Under the pieces are notes generated by a model. It searched no databases, was not told the origin of the DNA, and saw only the letters and a list, made by a program, of their open reading frames with translations. Source: Planctomycetaceae bacterium (GTDB taxonomy: Bacteria > Planctomycetota > Planctomycetia > Planctomycetales > Planctomycetaceae). Taken from it: a stretch of 64,000 bases of DNA. Location of the stretch: contig PBSL01000006.1 in NCBI GenBank assembly GCA_002726205.1, positions 1 to 64,000 on the forward strand, written 5' to 3'. The position numbers were made by a program, and so were the translations under genes. Below, one piece after another: positions 10,701 to 19,112 of the stretch (position 1 is the stretch's first letter; each line of letters begins with the position of its first letter).

Positions 10701-11249
10701 ACGGCGTTGTGGGTTGCCGACCGCCTGAACAGTTCCCAGTTCGGTCCCGCCGATCCGGTCACCGTTCGCAAGGATGGGCTGGTCACGGCCAAACTGATCG
10801 GGGGAGGGTGGCGACGCAGTGTTTACCTGAGACAACGGCGCAAGGAGTTTCCAACATTCCTGTCAACCTTCGACTTGCCCAGCATGTCGCCCAACTGCAT
10901 TGAAAGACCCGAGTCGACCGTGGCGACCCAGGCCCTGTACATGATGAACAACGCCACAATTGATCAGCTGGCAACTTCTTTCGCCCGACGAATCCGCGGG
11001 GAAATTGGCGAGGATCGCGATCGCCAGATCCAACGAGCACACCTGCTCGCTTTCAGTCGCACGGCAGACAACGACGAGTTGAAAGCAGGACGCGCGGCGC
11101 TGAAAGAATTCACACGACACTGGGCCCGCCACCTCGAATCCGTGACCAAAACGAAAAATCGCAAGTCTGCCGCACCAGCGAGTCAACGGGCACTTGCCTC
11201 GTACTGCCACGTCTTGCTCAACTCGGCTTCATTTCTTTACATCGACTGA
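7704..11249 (+). CDS. PSCyt1 / LamG / DUF1549 / DUF1553 protein (planctomycete surface cytochrome)
   Basis: 1181 residues with a signal peptide (1-28). A heme motif CTVCH is at 49-53 in the first half of a PSCyt1 domain, which breaks off after SGPAI (about residue 80). A LamG-type domain (134-350; AHFPLDG, FTCSAWIKP, GSIDDVRIYSRVL) and a charged helical stretch follow. PSCyt1 resumes at 401 (KPGDSLILKRIRSGHMPP). DUF1549 begins near 496 (NPIDAFVAVRLKEANL) and includes a second heme-type motif, CGRCH. DUF1553 forms the C-terminal third (PLTSRVMINRIWKHHF). Such proteins are always found with a DUF1501 partner, present here 26 bp downstream. Their reaction is not established; extracellular redox chemistry on polysaccharides is suspected. 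Confidence 0.9.
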   Translation: MIGTRPPTLRGLLLLLVVLAATSNRAWPEPSATPTVTQHDVEAILLRHCTVCHGRRHKEGGLSLLDRKSLLKGGKSGPAIIVRKGTTQEQAAALRSAQTRFDAANNLLQRRIPELTNRLRKQFPTGKAEPASSGLVAHFPLDGPATQVVKDKLSKHDAVYYGPGALKTTSGHGSQDGTPQHGALFLNGSGQHLDAGNHSGFRSDQPFTCSAWIKPADHVGAIITKINEPNDFRGIDFTTNRGLLEVHLVDKWPVNAIKVVPETVRLTTDQWHHVLFSYDGSKKANGVKIYIDGVRAKLKIFFDTLTGSFDTPDPWRIGRRKTSAYYRGSIDDVRIYSRVLDDADVMLLAADNRHLKQALKIAAQKEADRTQTEKETLLQYFVERDDNVSKRKQELQQLKMKPGDSLILKRIRSGHMPPKDNLLNTGTRPLKARDIVRLEEWINSGAPEVALPLETAGGPADPLVDGEDRSYWAFQPPQHITVPEPPAGRVNNRIRNPIDAFVAVRLKEANLEFSPTADRGTLARRACFDLHGLPPSPAQLQRFLDDGRPGAFSRLIDRLLASPRYGERWGRHWLDAVGYADSFGGKLAADHLRPYAWRYRDYVIRAFNADKPYDRFLLEQLAGDELADYSNPAEITQEIYDNLVATGFMRMAPDSTSEREVSFISDRLDVIADQIDIFSSVVLGLTLKCGRCHDHKYDPFPQRDYYRLTAIFKGAFDENDWLKPVGGTEKKYKFGIRRLNIVSTDEKDENDRLQIKINNVQHKVNVEADRLRKGLPEKQKKLGRNELIAHLLKSDKAFKAFADPLLEQVRTLESRRPPAQAIQALWDRGTPSPTYILIRGDHDNPGRVVSPGVPAVLSNPRVPFVVRPPWKGATQTGRRLALARWVTQPEHPLTSRVMINRIWKHHFARGLVASLSNFGQTGFEPTHPGLLDWLAGEFVTRGWRIKAMHRLMMNTTTYCQSSSNKAPHSGPSASQRKDPLNEWFSRMPLKRMEAELVRDTALWVADRLNSSQFGPADPVTVRKDGLVTAKLIGGGWRRSVYLRQRRKEFPTFLSTFDLPSMSPNCIERPESTVATQALYMMNNATIDQLATSFARRIRGEIGEDRDRQIQRAHLLAFSRTADNDELKAGRAALKEFTRHWARHLESVTKTKNRKSAAPASQRALASYCHVLLNSASFLYID

Positions 11250-11275
11250 CTCCGAACGCTCGACACCAACCCGAC

Positions 11276-12784
11276 ATGATTCCACCAACGGTTCCATCCC
11301 GACACGTCGATCGCTGCGCGGATCTTCCCGGCCGTGTGTCTCGTCGACGTTTCTTTGATCGGATGAGCGACGGACTGAGTGGAACAGCACTTGCGTGGTT
11401 ATTCTCACGCGACCTATTTGGCAGTTCAGGGTTACTGGCCGATGAGGAAACGCCAAGACAGCTACCTGTTTACGACGTGGCTCCCAGAAATCCACCCAAT
11501 CCGCCCCGGGCCAAGGCCGTGATCCAGTTGTTCATGCAGGGAGGTCCCAGCCAGATGGACCTGCTGGACCCCAAGCCCAAGCTCCACGAGCTTCACGGCG
11601 AGGGTTACTACGACAAGGTAATCGCCGACCTGACCGGCCCCGAACAGGCGGGGAAACTCTTCCGTAGTCCCTGGAAGTTTCACCGTCATGGTGAATCCGG
11701 GCTGCCGATATCGGAACTGCTGCCCCACCTGGGCAGCGTTGCCGATGAACTGACAGTCGTCCGATCCATGTACACGACACACCCCAACCACGAGCCTGCG
11801 ATTTTCAAATACCAGTCCGGACGATTGATCCAGGGCTTACCCTCTCTGGGATCGTGGGTGGTGTACGGCCTGGGAACCGAAAACCAGAACCTCCCAGCTT
11901 TTGTCGTCCTGGCAGCCGAAGGCAAATTGCCGGTCAATGGCACACAGAATTGGCACAACGGAATGTTGCCCCCGGTCTACCAGGGAACACCCTTGCGGAC
12001 CCAGGGCGCTCCGTTGCTGAATCTCTCTCGCGAGGTCCCCCAGGCGGCCGGCGTGCTGGATGTTGAACGTGATCTCCTCCAGAAGCTCGATCGAATCCAT
12101 CGCCGTCGCCGACCCGGCCACCTGCAGTTGGATGCCCGGATTGCCAGTTACAACCTGGCCGCTCGCATGCAACTGGAGGCAACCGATGCCCTGGACCTTT
12201 CTCGGGAATCCAAAACGACGCTCTCCTCCTACGGTGTCGGCAACAAGACGACCGACAACTACGGCCGCCGTTGCCTGATGGCGCGGCGACTGGTCGAGCG
12301 TGGCGTACGATTTGTGCAGATCTGCACCGAACGTCAGATCTGGGACAACCACAGCGGGATCGTCGCCGGGCTGAAGAAATGCTGTGACCGAACCGACCAA
12401 CCGATCGCCGCGCTGTTGAAGGATCTCCGACAGCGTGGACTGCTCGAGGACACGCTTGTCGTCTGGGGTGGTGAATTCGGACGGATGCCGATCGCTCAAC
12501 TTCCCGACAAGAAGAACCTCTCGACAGCCGGCCGCGACCACAATCCGCGAGGATTCACCGTGTGGTTGGCCGGGGGCGGAGTGAAGGCCGGCAGTGTCTA
12601 CGGGGCCACCGATGAACTGGGTTACGAGGCAGCCGAGAACCGAGTCAGTGTGGCCGACTTCCACGCCACGCTGCTCCACCTGCTCGGGATGCACCATGAA
12701 CAGCTGTTCTTCGAACACAACGGCCTGGAAGAGAAGTTGACATCAGTCTTCCAGGCCCGTGTCGTTCGCGAACTTCTGGCCTGA
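11276..12784 (+). CDS. DUF1501 family exported protein
   Basis: 502 residues. The leader contains SRRRFFDRMSDGLSGTALAWLF, a Tat-like RR motif. The body shows the DUF1501 (sulfatase/alkaline phosphatase-like fold) landmarks: FMQGGPSQMDLLDPKP near the N-terminus, a central NHEPAIFKYQSG, then WGGEFGRMP, GRDHNPRGF and a C-terminal YEAAENRVSVADFHATLLH. It starts 26 bp after the DUF1553 gene and should be co-transcribed with it. Its substrate is unknown. A second full DUF1501 gene (58192) and a decayed remnant (57924) are also present in the window. Confidence 0.9.
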   Translation: MIPPTVPSRHVDRCADLPGRVSRRRFFDRMSDGLSGTALAWLFSRDLFGSSGLLADEETPRQLPVYDVAPRNPPNPPRAKAVIQLFMQGGPSQMDLLDPKPKLHELHGEGYYDKVIADLTGPEQAGKLFRSPWKFHRHGESGLPISELLPHLGSVADELTVVRSMYTTHPNHEPAIFKYQSGRLIQGLPSLGSWVVYGLGTENQNLPAFVVLAAEGKLPVNGTQNWHNGMLPPVYQGTPLRTQGAPLLNLSREVPQAAGVLDVERDLLQKLDRIHRRRRPGHLQLDARIASYNLAARMQLEATDALDLSRESKTTLSSYGVGNKTTDNYGRRCLMARRLVERGVRFVQICTERQIWDNHSGIVAGLKKCCDRTDQPIAALLKDLRQRGLLEDTLVVWGGEFGRMPIAQLPDKKNLSTAGRDHNPRGFTVWLAGGGVKAGSVYGATDELGYEAAENRVSVADFHATLLHLLGMHHEQLFFEHNGLEEKLTSVFQARVVRELLA

Positions 12785-12797
12785 CCCGAGAAACCGC

Positions 12798-13961
12798 CTA
12801 ACGTCCTGGCAGCGGGGTGCTCCTGAGCACGATGGCCGTGCGAGGGGCCTGTCGGTTGACGGCGACCAGGAACAGGTTGTCGCGGTACGCGACCGCGTAG
12901 TCAGACTGCAAGTGGGAGAGTTGTTCACCGGGTCGGGTGGGAAAGTCCAGCCGCGAGAACTTCCGGGCCGCCGGATCGAAGACTGTCCAACTGCCAATGA
13001 AGTGGTGAGGCTTTCCATCGATCGACCCCTTGCCACCCGTCCAGGTTGAATGGTCAAAGTAGAGGTGATCACCGAAGAGAACCCCGCCACTGAGGTAGCC
13101 AAACCATTTTCCATGTCCCGGGACCGGAATCGGTTTGCCCCATTGCCCGGTGATCGTATCGAGCGGGACAATCTGGCCCTGGAACATGTTGCTGATGTAG
13201 AGCGTCTTGCCGTCAAAGAGCCGCCCACCAACAACGGTTCTGGCGGTGGGCGATGGGTGGCGAAAATGACCCGTCCAGCGCCGCTGCTTCAGATCGAAGC
13301 GGACGATATCGTTCCCATTCCATGTCGAACCCCAGTACGTGGAACGAGACGGATCGGCAAACATCATGTAGAGCTCCGCACGAAGCTTGTAGGGACACGG
13401 GAACAGTTCACCGGAATGGCGGGTGACATCCCACAACAGGACCGCGGAATGCCGCGTGTCGTACAGCAGGATCGTGTTGCTTTCCGGAAGCGCGTGTCCA
13501 CCGTAAACGGCAGGCCGCTCGTGAGGAAATCGATGCTGGGTGACCCGACCGGTATCACGGTGCCAGACCCAAAGCCGCGGCCGACCAGGAGTACATAGCA
13601 GGACCTGGCTGCCATGGGCAATCGGCCACAGGTGCAGACCACGCCAGGACTGCCCGGTCAACTTCTTCAGGTCGATCCTCTCAGTTTCTCCGCTGGGACA
13701 GTGGTAACGCCACAGGACCCCATCCAGCGGGCTGGTCCACATGTTGCCATCAGAACCAACCGAGGGTTCGTGCAGGCGACTGGGTGCCGTACCGATGTCA
13801 TGGCGAACAAATCGGGGAGTGGTCACGTCGCCGATGCCACGCGTCGTCAACAGACGCTCCTTTCCGGCGGATGACCCGGCCACGCCAGGCGAGCCAGAAA
13901 GCAAGGCTCCTGCTGTCGTGGCCAGCGACACCAGGCAGTCGCGACGTGTGGGATCAATCAT
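12798..13961 (-). CDS. Secreted beta-propeller protein, unknown function
   Basis: 387 residues from ATG 13961, chosen because AGGTGATCCCG precedes it and the leader MIDPTRRDCLVSLATTAGALLSG is Tat-like; an ATG 54 bp further upstream lacks these. The mature part has repeated four-stranded units (GNMWTSPLDGVLWRYH, PRLWVWHRDTGRVTQH, NTILLYDTRHSAVLLWD, KTLYISNMFQGQIVPLD), which suggests a six- or seven-bladed propeller of the NHL/virginiamycin-lyase-like kind. No catalytic signature was recognised. It converges with the DUF1501 gene, leaving only 13 bp between stop codons. Confidence 0.6.
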   Translation of the reverse strand: MIDPTRRDCLVSLATTAGALLSGSPGVAGSSAGKERLLTTRGIGDVTTPRFVRHDIGTAPSRLHEPSVGSDGNMWTSPLDGVLWRYHCPSGETERIDLKKLTGQSWRGLHLWPIAHGSQVLLCTPGRPRLWVWHRDTGRVTQHRFPHERPAVYGGHALPESNTILLYDTRHSAVLLWDVTRHSGELFPCPYKLRAELYMMFADPSRSTYWGSTWNGNDIVRFDLKQRRWTGHFRHPSPTARTVVGGRLFDGKTLYISNMFQGQIVPLDTITGQWGKPIPVPGHGKWFGYLSGGVLFGDHLYFDHSTWTGGKGSIDGKPHHFIGSWTVFDPAARKFSRLDFPTRPGEQLSHLQSDYAVAYRDNLFLVAVNRQAPRTAIVLRSTPLPGR

Positions 13962-14033
13962 CGGGATCACCTGAAATCTCCGCCGCGTGCTTCTGGCACA
14001 AGGACTCGCAGTCAAACGGTTTACCGGCAGGGG

Positions 14034-17000
14034 TCATTGCTGCCCACGGTTTGGCCGCACCAGCTCGATCTCATCGATCCTGTACCGTCCATTAAACAGT
14101 CCCAGGTAAATCGAACCGTTGGCCGCCATGTCCGACAGGCCATGTTTGTACCGGCACACCAGGGAATTGTCGGATTCGTCGTAACCGCCTGCAGCCGCAA
14201 ACACGGTCACCTCGGTTGGGCCGAAATAGAACGTGCACCAGATGTCGCGACCGCGGTTGGCCAGATGCTTGACGTTCCACGAGGAAGTGAACTTTCGGGT
14301 TCCGGCCTGGTCATTGAAGCACGAGAGCATCGGTTGTGATCGGCCGGCCCCACTGAAGTAGAAATACCACAGCATTCGCGTGACTGATCTTTGCGAGTTG
14401 GTGAGACTGAACGAGGCCACGCTGGGCTGCCCTTTTACCGCCGCCGCGCTCGCGGTGGTGTGAAGTCGAAGACGATAACGCCCAGCACCGCGGTGCTTGA
14501 TCAGGTCATTGAACCTGGCGAGCGAATTGACCGGGTGCACCCCTTCCTCATCCATCGCCAAGGAGCCATTTCTTGTCGGGGGAGGATCCACTCCACCTTG
14601 AACAGGCATGCGGGTCCATCTGCTCATATCCAGCCGTCGACCGTCGAAGGAATCGGCCAGCGCTCCATGTTTGACAGGAGGCCCCTCCCGGAGCCTCTCC
14701 AGCACCACGTCATCCCAGAGCGTGTTGCCATTAAAGGTTCGCTTGAGTTTGATGACGGCCGAATCGGCACGGGCGGGAACCGTGACGGTCAACTGCAACC
14801 GGGCCCATTCATCCGACGGATCCAGCGTCCTCAGCATGCAGCGGGTCGGCACGGTATACACCGCTTGCTGTCGATCGAAAAACTCGACGGTGACTTCCAG
14901 CGGAACCGCCACGTCCGGCGGCTTGGTCGTGTACCGGCCCCAGGCGGTCAGGCGATACCGCTCGAATGGTGACACCGAGACCCTCTGCGAGACGGTTGTT
15001 GGCCCGCCGATCGTCGAGGCGACCGAGAAACTTCCCGAGCGTGCCGGCCCCTTGGTCACCGCCACCTGCCCCTGCTCGACAACCCAGCCCCGCAAGTCAC
15101 CGGACTCGAAGCCGCCGTTGACCAACCGGCTGACCGGATCCTCTCCGAGCATCGCGACCTGCGTCCGGGCGGCATCGTGCAGACTGTCGCCTCGTTCCAC
15201 GCTGTTCCAGAAACTGGCGGCAGTCGCCTTGCCTTGTTTCTTGAGTTGAAACCGGGTCGCTGCCGAACACAGTGCGTCGAGCAACGCGTTTTCGTGACTG
15301 AATATCGAGATGGCCGATCCGTTCGACCAGAAACCAATCCGGCTGGCTCGCGGATTGATGTAGGGGTGAGAACGCATCCGTGACAGGCTGGTCGAACGTG
15401 TCCGTTGAACCTCGGCCACGTGTCGAGCCCGCTGGATTACCGCTTGCAGGCCGTCCTCGGTCCTGACGGTGATATCCAGGGACGCCGGGTAGAATTCCAG
15501 GAAGCTGACCAGCAGGCTGCGCTGGAACTGCCAGGCATCGGCGAGACGTTCGAGCCGGAACCGGGCCCCTTCGGTGTCCCGGGCGGCCAGACGCGTGGCG
15601 AGGGAGATGCAGCGGTCGAGAAAGTCGATGTCCGCTTTCGTGTATTCCTGAAACTCGTCGTTGGGTTGCACGTAGGAATCGTTGTTCCACGAGACCCATT
15701 GGTAGAACAGCCAGTTCTTGCGATGTTTCCGGTAGGGTCCCGGTCGACGACGTTCGTAGACGACCTCGAGCCGATCCCAGAACTCTCGCATCGGTTTGGC
15801 GGCAGCCCGGCCATAGGATGCAACACAGAACTCCTCCATGATGCGATCGACATCGGCATTCACGTCCCACTGCAGGGCCTGGATGTAGTGGTACTTGGGT
15901 CCGTCAAACGTCCAATCACCACCGCACTCGGCGATGTGCGACAAGGCTCCCAGTTCGTCGTGGCCCCATTTCAAGAACTGCTGGGCGGCATGGGGATAAT
16001 GCCGAAAACCCAGGAACGAGCCGCCGTACATGTAAGAATAGAGATTGACCGACCGGCAGATGGCCTTCCATTGCTCTGCCTGCTTGAACTCGCTGTCCAG
16101 AACAAACGTCTTGGTCACGGCGACATTCGGTTCGAGCTTGAATCGTGGCGGGGCGGACGTGTTGGCGTAGGCCATCGCTTCGACCCACTTGCCGGGGTGC
16201 TTCTTGCCCACCTCCCGGGCGACCAGGTTCACCCAGTGGAACCATCGCTCGGTCAGCGAGTAAGCCGGTTTCGCCGAGTTGACGAACTTCGTGCAGCGGT
16301 CACATTTGCACCACCCGTTGCCATCGTTCTGGCCGACCGAGACCACCGGCGCATGTGGGTGTTTCCTGAAGAACTCGTCGATGTACTCGACGGCCCGTTC
16401 AACGGTGCCAGGATGGGTCGTGCAGATCTGCCAGCCATTCCCGTAACTCCACCACTGCCGCTTGCCGTCGAACAATGCAAACCAATCGGGTCGTTCCCGA
16501 AACTGCTTGGCGGAAAAGATGTGCTGAATGGCGTGATTGCCGTATTGACCGTCCCCGTAAGGGCCCAGTCGGAGCAACTTGTGAGCGGGCGTGAAAAAGT
16601 ACATCCCGCAGTTGGACCGATTGACAAAGTCGGGTTGGACGGTCTTTGAGAGCTGGCGTCCCACCGTGATGGTGGTTCGCTTTGGCACCACCTCGCCGTG
16701 GACCGAACCGGGAAACAGCCAGCGGACGCCAAGGTGATCGGCAAGAAACCTCTCAACGGCCCACTGTGCCGCGCGACCCACTTTGCCGGCGAGTACCAGG
16801 TGCTGGATTTCACCATGTTCCAGGCACTTGATCATGAAGCCGTCGGCCCGCAGGTCGGAGATCTGGGCCACGTGTTTTTCAACGAATCCGTCGCGACCGA
16901 CGTGAATGACGACCCTGGCATGTTCCACCGTGTCGGCAATCGTGATCTTTCGCCCGGTAATTCGGGAAAGATAATTGCAGAGGTCTGTAGCCGCTCCCCG

Positions 17001-17150
17001 CTCGAGGGGGTGCGGGCCGCTCACAACACGGGGCAACGGCGACCCGGGATCAACCACGGTGAACCGTTTGTCGGCGCCACAGACCGTGCACGCCATTACG
17101 ACGACGACCGCCACTACGGCACCACCACGAAATATCTCGCCGGATCTCAT
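14034..17150 (-). CDS. Large secreted DUF4838 protein with C-terminal carbohydrate-binding regions
   Basis: 1038 residues from ATG 17150; GGAGACGAGT directly precedes it and a signal peptide follows (GGAVVAVVVVMACTVCGA). Residues 30-150 match the GH67-type N-terminal domain that accompanies DUF4838 (HPLERGAATDLCNYLSRITG, AAQWAVERFLADHLGVRWLFPG). DUF4838 follows (PVVSVGQNDGNGWCKCDRC, KWVEAMAYANT). A CBM4/9-like unit is near 650-800 (VNGGFESGDLRGWVVEQG), and the C-terminus is a second lectin-like beta domain. DUF4838 proteins are presumed polysaccharide-active enzymes. A shorter homologue without these tails is at 38630. Confidence 0.8.
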   Translation of the reverse strand: MRSGEIFRGGAVVAVVVVMACTVCGADKRFTVVDPGSPLPRVVSGPHPLERGAATDLCNYLSRITGRKITIADTVEHARVVIHVGRDGFVEKHVAQISDLRADGFMIKCLEHGEIQHLVLAGKVGRAAQWAVERFLADHLGVRWLFPGSVHGEVVPKRTTITVGRQLSKTVQPDFVNRSNCGMYFFTPAHKLLRLGPYGDGQYGNHAIQHIFSAKQFRERPDWFALFDGKRQWWSYGNGWQICTTHPGTVERAVEYIDEFFRKHPHAPVVSVGQNDGNGWCKCDRCTKFVNSAKPAYSLTERWFHWVNLVAREVGKKHPGKWVEAMAYANTSAPPRFKLEPNVAVTKTFVLDSEFKQAEQWKAICRSVNLYSYMYGGSFLGFRHYPHAAQQFLKWGHDELGALSHIAECGGDWTFDGPKYHYIQALQWDVNADVDRIMEEFCVASYGRAAAKPMREFWDRLEVVYERRRPGPYRKHRKNWLFYQWVSWNNDSYVQPNDEFQEYTKADIDFLDRCISLATRLAARDTEGARFRLERLADAWQFQRSLLVSFLEFYPASLDITVRTEDGLQAVIQRARHVAEVQRTRSTSLSRMRSHPYINPRASRIGFWSNGSAISIFSHENALLDALCSAATRFQLKKQGKATAASFWNSVERGDSLHDAARTQVAMLGEDPVSRLVNGGFESGDLRGWVVEQGQVAVTKGPARSGSFSVASTIGGPTTVSQRVSVSPFERYRLTAWGRYTTKPPDVAVPLEVTVEFFDRQQAVYTVPTRCMLRTLDPSDEWARLQLTVTVPARADSAVIKLKRTFNGNTLWDDVVLERLREGPPVKHGALADSFDGRRLDMSRWTRMPVQGGVDPPPTRNGSLAMDEEGVHPVNSLARFNDLIKHRGAGRYRLRLHTTASAAAVKGQPSVASFSLTNSQRSVTRMLWYFYFSGAGRSQPMLSCFNDQAGTRKFTSSWNVKHLANRGRDIWCTFYFGPTEVTVFAAAGGYDESDNSLVCRYKHGLSDMAANGSIYLGLFNGRYRIDEIELVRPNRGQQ

Positions 17151-17348
17151 ACTCGTCTCCCGGTCCATGCAGATCGCTGCCGAACAATCGTGAGAGCGTT
17201 CACATGAGAACGCCTTCACGAGTCGATCCCAGCGGCAAACCCTCCGCGCGGTACAGCATGCCCAAGTCGACGGTGTACGACAAGCGGTGGTAACGACGCT
17301 CGCGCCATCGCCAGCCATCCAGCGAGGCTTCGACGGGACTGCCCACCG

Positions 17349-18188
17349 TCAGGAACCAGACCGCTCGAAGACGAATTCGTTGCAACCCCGGCCCTGGCCG
17401 CAGATCTTCTGACGCACCAATCGAAAATCCCGTTGCCGGCAGAAATCGATGACGGCTTCAGGTCTGGCTACTTCGAAAGGATAACCACCAACCCAATCAA
17501 CCACGTCGCGCCAGGGACTCATTCCGCGACTGGTTTTCGAGTAGTCTCTCCACGTCTGAAACGGCCTTGCTCGCAGGAAATCGCGGACCGTTGTCGGACC
17601 CCACAATCGGACAAACGCCGGCCAGAGGATCATCCAACGCAGGAAAGTCGGCAGGCGATTGTACCATCGCTTGACCGCCGTCCACCGCCGACTGGCCCTT
17701 CCCTGATCGTTATAGATTGCGACGAACAATCGACCTCCCGGAGCAACCCGCTGCATCACATTCTCCAGCGCCCTCCACATCTCTCCGGTGTGATGCAACA
17801 CACCCCACGAATAGGCAACGTCGAACAGTCCGAGTCGCCCGAGGAACGCCTGGTCAAGGACCGAGCCTTGTTGAATGACCCAACCGTCGTTGTCAGCGAC
17901 AAACCGCTGCTTCATTTCTCCGGTGCATCGAACCGATTGAATATCGAGATCGAAAGAGAAAACCGATGCCCCCAACTGGTGTGCTGCGAGGCTGAACAGG
18001 CCACTGCCCGATCCCGCATCGAGAAATCGTTTGCCATTCAGGTCCTCGAATTCGAGTGTTTCGCAAAGCGACCGTTTCGCCTGATCGATGACCTTCGCGT
18101 CAACGCTCTTCAGGAAGAGACGCCAGTTCTCACCGAACTCGAATCGCTCGGACTCGTTTACAGCATCGTGATTGTCTGCCGTCGCCAT
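17349..18188 (-). CDS. Class I SAM-dependent methyltransferase
   Basis: 279 residues, starting at ATG 18188. Motif I is FLDAGSGSGLFSLAAHQLG, followed by an acidic strand end (VFSFDLD), then FDVAYSWGVLHHTGEMW and APGGRLFVAIYNDQG. This is the full class I Rossmann order of Methyltransf_11/25 types. The C-terminus (CGQGRGCNEFVFERS) resembles small-molecule or lipid methyltransferases with a lid. No signal peptide, so it is cytoplasmic. Its substrate is unknown and its neighbours do not suggest one. It runs opposite to the TPR gene, with a 342-bp divergent gap. Confidence 0.85.
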   Translation of the reverse strand: MATADNHDAVNESERFEFGENWRLFLKSVDAKVIDQAKRSLCETLEFEDLNGKRFLDAGSGSGLFSLAAHQLGASVFSFDLDIQSVRCTGEMKQRFVADNDGWVIQQGSVLDQAFLGRLGLFDVAYSWGVLHHTGEMWRALENVMQRVAPGGRLFVAIYNDQGRASRRWTAVKRWYNRLPTFLRWMILWPAFVRLWGPTTVRDFLRARPFQTWRDYSKTSRGMSPWRDVVDWVGGYPFEVARPEAVIDFCRQRDFRLVRQKICGQGRGCNEFVFERSGS

Positions 18189-18530
18189 TCACCGCTCGCT
18201 TGCAGGATCAGCCCGCGGCCAGGTTCGTCCCGATGCAACCCGGACACAGCCTTGCCCCAAAAGTTCCAGTCTAGTTCAGTGCGGTCGCGCGATGCTATCT
18301 GCTGCCGAAAGACCTTCAGTCTCGACACGGGAACGCTCTGCTGGCCAACCGATGTTCCTCCAGGACTCTCACCGGTTGGCTGAGAACCTCACCGTGTCGC
18401 CGTTGTACGGTGGGTTGATTTCGGGGACAATGCACGTCTCGTACCAGCTCAACGAAGCGATCCTGAACGGGCCCGGGCAACAATCGCAACGGTAGAAACT
18501 GAACAAGCTGGCCCCTCACCTGCTTCCCCT
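18189..18530. other. Divergent intergenic region with an inverted repeat
   Basis: 342 bp between the methyltransferase (minus) and the TPR gene (plus). An 8-bp perfect inverted repeat, GCCAACCG at 18344-18351 and CGGTTGGC at 18373-18380, is separated by 21 bases; the spacing would suit a dimeric regulator, but evidence is thin. The TPR frame is open back to a stop at 18381, with no ATG, GTG or TTG before 18531. No RNA gene was seen. Confidence 0.4.
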
Positions 18531-19112
18531 GTGTGGCTGCGGGCGACTTTTTGGCTGGGAGTAACCGTTTCGCTGGCCGGCATGGCTGCGGGGCTGCTGT
18601 ATTCGATCCAGCGCGACCGTTCTTTACCCCGCCTCCGGTTGGCCTACTATCCCGGCATAGAGCAGTTGGTTGATGCGGGAGAATATCGGCAGGCCCTGGA
18701 TCAATTCGACGTTGCCATCGATCTGGATTTTCTTAGACGGGTGCAGATCTATCAGGAGATTGCCCGGATTGCCCTGCAGAACGATGAACTGGATGACCAT
18801 CTTCGCGCGTGGGATAACTTGATCAAGCTCCGAGCGATCGATGCGCTGACCCAGGTCAACCTGTCCAGTTTCGGATTCCGACGCGGTAAACCCGGCGACT
18901 ATCGACAAACCGAAGAATTGAGTCGAGAGTTGCGACGACAATTGCCGCACCAGCCGGGCGTGAACTGCAATCTCGGGTTCGTACTGCTGGCCCAGGATCG
19001 CCTGGATGAAGCTGAACAGTTCTTTATTCAAGCATTGCAAGTGAACCCCTATTTTGGACCTGCCCGGCAGGGATTGGCCGGGGTCCAGAAGGCAAGGGCA
19101 CTGCATGAATGA
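18531..19112 (+). CDS. Membrane-anchored TPR protein
   Basis: 193 residues. GTG 18531 is the only usable start after the in-frame stop at 18381, but no Shine-Dalgarno is visible. An N-terminal membrane segment (FWLGVTVSLAGMAAGLLYSI) anchors helical repeats: EQLVDAGEYRQALDQFDVAI, then CNLGFVLLAQDRLDEAEQFF and FIQALQVNPYFGPARQGLA, which are TPR-like. It overlaps the next gene by 8 bp (ATGAATGA), so the two are translationally coupled and the products probably work together. TPR domains bind protein partners. Confidence 0.65.
   Translation: MWLRATFWLGVTVSLAGMAAGLLYSIQRDRSLPRLRLAYYPGIEQLVDAGEYRQALDQFDVAIDLDFLRRVQIYQEIARIALQNDELDDHLRAWDNLIKLRAIDALTQVNLSSFGFRRGKPGDYRQTEELSRELRRQLPHQPGVNCNLGFVLLAQDRLDEAEQFFIQALQVNPYFGPARQGLAGVQKARALHE

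Noticed and set aside
17200-17385. 61-codon minus-strand frame overlapping the methyltransferase end
   Set aside because: No recognised domain, no ribosome binding site and overlap with a well-supported gene. It might be a remnant, but evidence is too weak.
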